A DNA stretch of 9,316 nt from an uncultured Prevotella sp. (GTDB lineage Bacteria; Bacteroidota; Bacteroidia; Bacteroidales; Bacteroidaceae). Both the position numbers and the translations under genes were made by a program. Positions 5,823 through 9,316 of the stretch are shown here, in pieces; the stretch's first letter is position 1; each line of letters begins with the position of its first letter. Below the pieces are notes generated by a model. The model ran no database searches, had not been told where the DNA came from, and saw only the letters and a program-made list of their open reading frames with translations. The DNA is taken from contig CAJOHP010000083.1 in the NCBI GenBank assembly GCA_905234355.1, positions 1 to 9,316 on the forward strand. Direction: 5' to 3'.

Positions 5823-6926
5823 ATGAACGACATCAAGAAAATAGTGCTCACCGGAGGTCCCTGTGCAGGAAAGACCACTGCTCTGGTGCGCATCATCGAC
5901 CACTTCACCAGCCTGGGGTTCAAGGTGTTCACCATCCCCGAGGTGCCCACGCTCTTCACGCAGGCAGGCATGAACTACCTCACCCGCAACCATGCCTTCT
6001 TCTATGAGGGCGAAAAAGCCACACTCGAGATACAGCTTGCCTTGGAGGATAAGTTCACACGCATGGCCGAGCAGTGTGACAAGCCCGCCATCATCGTCTG
6101 CGACCGTGGCGCCATGGACATCTCGGCCTATATGGAGCCCGACCTCTGGCAGCAGATCACCGGTGCCGTGGGCACATCGTCTACCGAGCTGCGACAGCGC
6201 TACGACGCCGTACTGCACCTCGTCTCGGCCGCCGACGGCGCCGAGCAGTTCTACACCACGGCCAACAACGCCCAGCGCTACGAGCAGATGAACGAGGAGG
6301 GACTGCGCATAGCACGGTCGCTCGACAAGAAGGTGATGCACGCCTGGACGGGTCACCCTCACCTGCGTGTCATCAACAACCACGACGACTTCGAGCGCAA
6401 GATGCAGCGCGTGGTCAAGGAGATAAGCAGTGTGCTCTCCCTGCCGCAGCCCATCGAGGAGGAGCGCAAGTACATCGTCAGGGTGACGGCACCGCTGCCC
6501 GACGACGCCATCGAGAGCGACATCACACAGACCTACCTCACGGCCGAGGCCGACACCGAGGTGCGCCTCAGAAAACGCTCGTGGGGCAAACGCAACCACT
6601 ACGTGCACACCACGAAGAAGAAGCTGTCGGACAGCGAGGAGCTCGTCACCGAGCGACAAATAAACCAAAGCCTCTACGAGATGATGCTCTCCCTGGCCGA
6701 CCCCTCGCGACGCACCATCAGCAAGCACCGCACAAGCTTCATCTATCAGGGACAGTACTTCGAGATAGACACCTTCCACGGTGACCTCGAGGGGCTCGTC
6801 ATCCTCGAGACCAAAGGCATAGCACAGGGCGAACCGCTCAAGTTGCCGGCATGTCTCAGCATCGTGAGCGACATCACCGGCAACGAGCAATACTACAACC
6901 ACACGCTGGCGCTCATCAGCCGCTGA
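5823..6926 (+). CDS. P-loop NTPase (AAA_28-like) fused to a C-terminal CYTH domain
   Basis: Encodes 367 residues with two domains. Residues ~5-200 are a P-loop kinase/ATPase-like domain: Walker A GGPCAGKT at 11-18, and a Walker B-type strand IIVCDRG at 90-96 with Asp94. Residues ~210-365 are a CYTH (triphosphate tunnel) domain: the E-x-E-x-K signature at Glu212-Lys216 (EEERK), then a basic strand EVRLRKRSWGKR, a TTKKK strand, FEIDTF and LVILETKG with the expected acidic and basic tunnel residues. CYTH domains bind inorganic or organic triphosphates with metal ions. The same domain pair is known from uncharacterised bacterial proteins and from eukaryotic TTD14-like proteins; the substrate here is unknown. 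The ATG at 5823 is chosen because it follows the promoter; a longer frame from 5721 would overlap that promoter. It is cytosolic, with no signal peptide or membrane segment, and probably monocistronic, since pheS has its own -7 box. Confidence 0.88.
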   Translation: MNDIKKIVLTGGPCAGKTTALVRIIDHFTSLGFKVFTIPEVPTLFTQAGMNYLTRNHAFFYEGEKATLEIQLALEDKFTRMAEQCDKPAIIVCDRGAMDISAYMEPDLWQQITGAVGTSSTELRQRYDAVLHLVSAADGAEQFYTTANNAQRYEQMNEEGLRIARSLDKKVMHAWTGHPHLRVINNHDDFERKMQRVVKEISSVLSLPQPIEEERKYIVRVTAPLPDDAIESDITQTYLTAEADTEVRLRKRSWGKRNHYVHTTKKKLSDSEELVTERQINQSLYEMMLSLADPSRRTISKHRTSFIYQGQYFEIDTFHGDLEGLVILETKGIAQGEPLKLPACLSIVSDITGNEQYYNHTLALISR

Positions 6927-6995
6927 CAGCCACGCTTTTTAGGCACAGCAACCAACTTTTAAGCCACGGATGCACGGTTTCTCAAAGAAAAGTAT

Positions 6996-7004
6996 TACCT
7001 TTGC
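6996..7004 (+). promoter_or_regulatory. -7 box for pheS
   Basis: TACCTTTGC, 23 bases before the pheS ATG and identical to the box upstream of the NTPase-CYTH gene. No good -33 TTTG is found at the usual distance. The stretch between is A-rich (AAAAAACAAAACACAAGAT), a common kind of leader in Bacteroidetes, without a Shine-Dalgarno sequence. There is no Phe-codon leader peptide or T-box-like structure that I can see. Confidence 0.6.
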
Positions 7005-7027
7005 AGGCAAAAAACAAAACACAAGAT

Positions 7028-8089
7028 ATGATACTCGACAAGATTGACCAACTACTCAAAGAAGTACAGACGCTCAGCGCCAAGAATGCCGACGAGGTGG
7101 AGCAGCTGCGACTGAAGTACCTCAGCCGCAAGGGCGAAATCACAGCCCTGATGCAGGACTTCCGCAATGTGGCCGCCGACGAGAAGAAATCGGTGGGCAT
7201 GAAAATCAATGAGCTCAAGCAGCTCGCCACCGAACGCATCAATGCCCTGCGCACTGCCTGCGAGGTGGCCGACGAGCAGGACGACGCCCCCGACCTGACA
7301 CGCTCGCCCTACCCCATCCGCCTGGGCACACGCCACCCGCTCACCATCGTCACCAACGAGATTATCGACATCTTCAGCCGCATGGGCTTTGTGCTCGCCA
7401 ACGGACCGGAGGTGGAAGACGACCTCCATATCTTCACCAAGATGAACTTTGCCGCCGACCACCCTGCACGCGACATGCAGGACACCTTCTTCGTGAGCCA
7501 GCACCCGGGCGGCGACGTGACCAAGAACATCCTGCTGCGCTCCCACACCAGCTCGGTGCAGGCACGCATCATGGAGCAGATGCACGACGAGCAGGGACAG
7601 CTCAAGGCTCCCATACGCGTGATATGCCCCGGACGCGTCTACCGCAACGAGGCCATCACTGCCCGCGCACACTGCTTCTTCCACCAGGTGGAGGGACTCT
7701 ACGTCGACGAGAACGTGAGCTTCACCGACCTCAAGCAGGTGCTCCTCTCCTTCGCACAGGAGATGTTCGGCCCCGACACCAAGATACGCCTGCGCCCCAG
7801 CTACTTCCCCTTCACCGAGCCATCGGCCGAGATGGACATCTCGTGCTTCATCTGCGGCGGCGAGGGATGCGGATTCTGCAAGCACACCGGATGGGTGGAG
7901 ATTCTCGGATGCGGCATGGTCGACCCCAACGTGCTCGAGCTCTGCGGCATCGACTCCAAGCGCTACAGCGGCTATGCCTTTGGCATGGGCGTGGAGCGCA
8001 TCACCAATCTGAAGTACCGTGTGAGCGACCTCCGCATGTTCTCCGAAAACGACACACGCTTCCTCGAAGAGTTTCAGGCGGCTGACTGA
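7028..8089 (+). CDS. pheS: Phenylalanyl-tRNA synthetase alpha chain
   Basis: Catalytic alpha subunit of the alpha2-beta2 enzyme that charges tRNA-Phe with phenylalanine. The 353-residue product has an N-terminal helical coiled-coil arm (residues ~1-85, with LRLKYLSRKGEITALM), then the class II aminoacyl-tRNA synthetase core. Visible motifs: RHPLTIVTNEIIDIFSRMGF, DTFFV, the motif 2 region with Arg206 in RVYRNEAI followed by HQVEGL, GCGMVDPNVL, and motif 3 GMGVERI with Arg324. A Cys4 cluster (C273-x2-C276-x4-C281-x2-C284) in CFICGGEGCGFC looks like a zinc knuckle, as found in some bacterial PheS proteins. The ATG at 7028 follows the -7 box closely; an open frame further upstream overlaps the NTPase-CYTH gene and is not used. 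pheT is not adjacent, so the beta chain must be encoded elsewhere. Confidence 0.97.
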   Translation: MILDKIDQLLKEVQTLSAKNADEVEQLRLKYLSRKGEITALMQDFRNVAADEKKSVGMKINELKQLATERINALRTACEVADEQDDAPDLTRSPYPIRLGTRHPLTIVTNEIIDIFSRMGFVLANGPEVEDDLHIFTKMNFAADHPARDMQDTFFVSQHPGGDVTKNILLRSHTSSVQARIMEQMHDEQGQLKAPIRVICPGRVYRNEAITARAHCFFHQVEGLYVDENVSFTDLKQVLLSFAQEMFGPDTKIRLRPSYFPFTEPSAEMDISCFICGGEGCGFCKHTGWVEILGCGMVDPNVLELCGIDSKRYSGYAFGMGVERITNLKYRVSDLRMFSENDTRFLEEFQAAD

Positions 8090-8090
8090 G

Positions 8091-8132
8091 TGAGAGATGA
8101 GAAATGAGAGATGAGAAATGAGAAATGAGAAA
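8091..8132. repeat. Heptamer array (TGAGARA) x6
   Basis: Six uninterrupted 7-bp units TGAGAGA or TGAGAAA run from 8091 to 8132, starting two bases after the pheS stop. All purine variation is at the sixth base. The array is followed by TATGATTA (8133-8140), whose exact reverse complement TAATCATA lies at 8196-8203, directly before the opposed array. Confidence 0.95.
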
Positions 8133-8203
8133 TATGATTAGACTGCTATGCAGTAGTCGCGTGAGTTTTTCTCGTGAGGCAATCATCTAGTAAGGTAATC
8201 ATA

Positions 8204-8321
8204 TCTTTCATCTCTCATCTTTCATCTCTCATCTTTCATCTCTCATCTCTCATCTTTCATCTTTCATCTCTCATCTTTCATCTCTCATCTTTCATCTCTT
8301 CTCATCTCTTCTCATCTCTCA
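8204..8321. repeat. Heptamer array (TCTYTCA), opposed orientation, 13 units plus decamers
   Basis: Thirteen perfect-register 7-bp units, TCTTTCA or TCTCTCA, run from 8204 to 8294, then two 10-bp units TCTCTTCTCA (8295-8314) and a final TCTCTCA (8315-8321). The array is close to the reverse complement of the one at 8091-8132, so the pair can form a long imperfect hairpin with a loop of 8141-8195. It ends inside the leftward gene: that gene's last two codons (Glu-Arg) and stop (8312-8314) are repeat sequence. Confidence 0.95.
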
Positions 8322-9316
8322 TTTATTCCAATGGCTTCGCCCACACAGGCGTTGGGTTGCTGTATGTGCAGCATCTGGCAGATGGTGGGCGCGATATCGG
8401 TGATGTGCACCTCGCGCGATGTCTCGCCGTGCGGCACCTTCCAGCCATAGAAGAGCAGAGGTATGTGGGCATCGTAGGGGTTCCACTCGCCGTGGGTGGT
8501 GCCCGTGGGCGACGACCACGTGCCGAAGTCGTAGTAGCCGGGCTCCGGCACCACGATGAGGTCGCCCGAGCGACGCGGATGATAGCCCATGAGCAGACGG
8601 TCGCGAAGCACAGGAGGCAGCGACTGCTGCATGACGTGCTCATAGTCGGCCACGAAACAGGCATTGTCCGTCGTCTGCAGATACTCCCGCAGGCAGTCCT
8701 TCACGCGCTGCAGACTGAGTCCCTGGTCGGCTATGCCCTTGTGGTCGAGGAAGATGCGGTAGTCCAGGATGTCCTGCACCACAGGGGCCGTGGCGCCGAG
8801 CTTGTCATGCAGGATCTGTTCCATATTCTTTTTCAGCGACTCCGAAAGCCACTTGCCGCCGTTGAGCCTGTGGTCCTGCATATACTTCCAGTTGTGTGCA
8901 GCTTTTATTTTTCTTTTCAAATCTTCATTTTCTTTCTCAACCCAACTTAAAGTTTGGTCATATTTATTAATTAAACTTGTATATTTCTTTTTCTCTTTTT
9001 CTCTTCTAGCTTTTTCTTCTTCTTTATATTTCTCAATTTCTTGATCTTTAGTTCTTATTATATCATTCAAATTTTGCCTTGTTTCTTTATCTAAATGATT
9101 TTTAAGATCTTCAAAAGCAAAATCATAATCTTTATCATAATTTATTAAAGAGTTTCTAAATTCATTTAATTTAGAATCAATAGATAAACTTTGTTGATCT
9201 TTTATTCTTTTTTCAAAAGCCATAACTTGATTCCTTAATTCATTATTTTCATTTTCTAAATCATTACATTTACTTTTTAAATCTCCTTCATCGTCTTCAA
9301 TTTTATTTCCTTCCAT
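8312..9316 (-). CDS. Chimeric frame: AT-rich coiled-coil N-terminus joined to the C-terminal part of a PafA-like alkaline phosphatase
   Basis: One open frame of 334 codons whose ATG is the last three bases of the window. Residues 139-334 match the C-terminal third of PafA-type (type I phosphodiesterase/nucleotide pyrophosphatase superfamily) alkaline phosphatases: AAHNWKYMQDHRL, then GYHPRRSGDLIVV, GTTHGEWNPYDAHIPLLFYGW, VHITDIAPTICQMLHI and PNACVG. His275 in TTHG corresponds to the last metal-binding histidine. Everything before the AAHN motif is missing, including the catalytic Thr and the Asp/His ligands of the upstream DH pair. Residues 1-138 are instead a Lys/Glu/Asn-rich, probably coiled-coil sequence (for example IEKYKEEEKARREKEKKKY) using AAA, GAA, AAT and TTA codons. 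The junction is at about 8902/8903. As it stands the product cannot be an active phosphatase. It is either an assembly chimera or a real fusion; PafA homologues carry signal peptides, absent here. Confidence 0.6.
   Translation of the reverse strand: MEGNKIEDDEGDLKSKCNDLENENNELRNQVMAFEKRIKDQQSLSIDSKLNEFRNSLINYDKDYDFAFEDLKNHLDKETRQNLNDIIRTKDQEIEKYKEEEKARREKEKKKYTSLINKYDQTLSWVEKENEDLKRKIKAAHNWKYMQDHRLNGGKWLSESLKKNMEQILHDKLGATAPVVQDILDYRIFLDHKGIADQGLSLQRVKDCLREYLQTTDNACFVADYEHVMQQSLPPVLRDRLLMGYHPRRSGDLIVVPEPGYYDFGTWSSPTGTTHGEWNPYDAHIPLLFYGWKVPHGETSREVHITDIAPTICQMLHIQQPNACVGEAIGINER
8903..9316 (-). other. Foreign-composition segment encoding a coiled coil
   Basis: By hand count about 90 of 414 bases are G or C (~22%), against clearly GC-rich DNA everywhere else in coding parts of the window. 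Read on the minus strand it stays open with strongly AT-biased codons and encodes heptad-like charged helices (NDLENENNELRNQVMAFEKR; WVEKENEDLKRKIK). I do not recognise a family. Such composition fits a low-GC Firmicute/Mollicute, an AT-rich phage or a protist; the sequence does not decide. The segment reaches the end of the window, so its true extent and start are unknown. Confidence 0.7.

Noticed and set aside
5802..6902. 366-codon minus-strand frame opposite the NTPase-CYTH gene
   Set aside because: Antisense shadow; the plus strand has a promoter, Walker A and CYTH motifs.
8091..8321. CRISPR array
   Set aside because: Units are 7 bp in direct tandem with no spacers, and no cas genes are near.
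8174..8950. 258-codon plus-strand frame running through the heptamer array into the phosphatase region
   Set aside because: Its N-terminus is just translated repeat (Ser-His-Leu-Ser-Ser-Leu-Ile units) and the rest is antisense to recognisable phosphatase sequence.

Overview
The window looks like chromosomal DNA from a Bacteroidales bacterium, most likely Prevotella-like (Prevotellaceae). The grounds are GC-rich coding DNA, Bacteroidetes-type -7 boxes (TAnnTTTGC) before several genes, starts without a purine-rich Shine-Dalgarno, a eukaryote-like GT3 glycogen synthase beside a DUF3417-type glucan phosphorylase, and a PafA-like phosphatase remnant. Genus is inference; there is no rRNA or other decisive marker.

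Layout. 2-316 (+): C-terminal end of an Rpn/PD-(D/E)XK-type putative transposase-nuclease, cut by the window edge. 317-718: about 400 bases with no convincing intact gene, GC-rich, with short direct and inverted repeats and one possible gene remnant. 719-755: strong terminator hairpin serving the leftward operon. 782-5090 (-): two-gene glycogen operon, glycogen synthase then glucan phosphorylase, 40 bases apart. 5091-5225: divergent promoter region with mirror-image -7 boxes. 5226-5660 (+): small exported protein of unknown function. 5823-6926 (+): P-loop NTPase fused to a CYTH domain, with the best promoter in the window. 7028-8089 (+): pheS, phenylalanyl-tRNA synthetase alpha chain. 8091-8321: two opposed arrays of 7-bp purine/pyrimidine repeats between convergent genes. 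8312-9316 (-): an open frame joining the last ~196 residues of a PafA-like alkaline phosphatase to 138 residues of very AT-rich (about 22% GC) coiled-coil coding sequence.

How the genes work together. The synthase builds alpha-1,4-glucan from a nucleotide sugar and the phosphorylase releases glucose-1-phosphate from it, so the operon encodes both directions of glycogen storage. The other genes look like independent units: pheS is translation housekeeping, the NTPase-CYTH protein is uncharacterised, and the small exported protein shares only a divergent control region with the glycogen operon.

The point most worth a second look is the abrupt composition and homology break near 8902/8903 inside one open frame. 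It is either a contig chimera or a real fusion with foreign DNA. I found no convincing new defence, mobile or RNA system.
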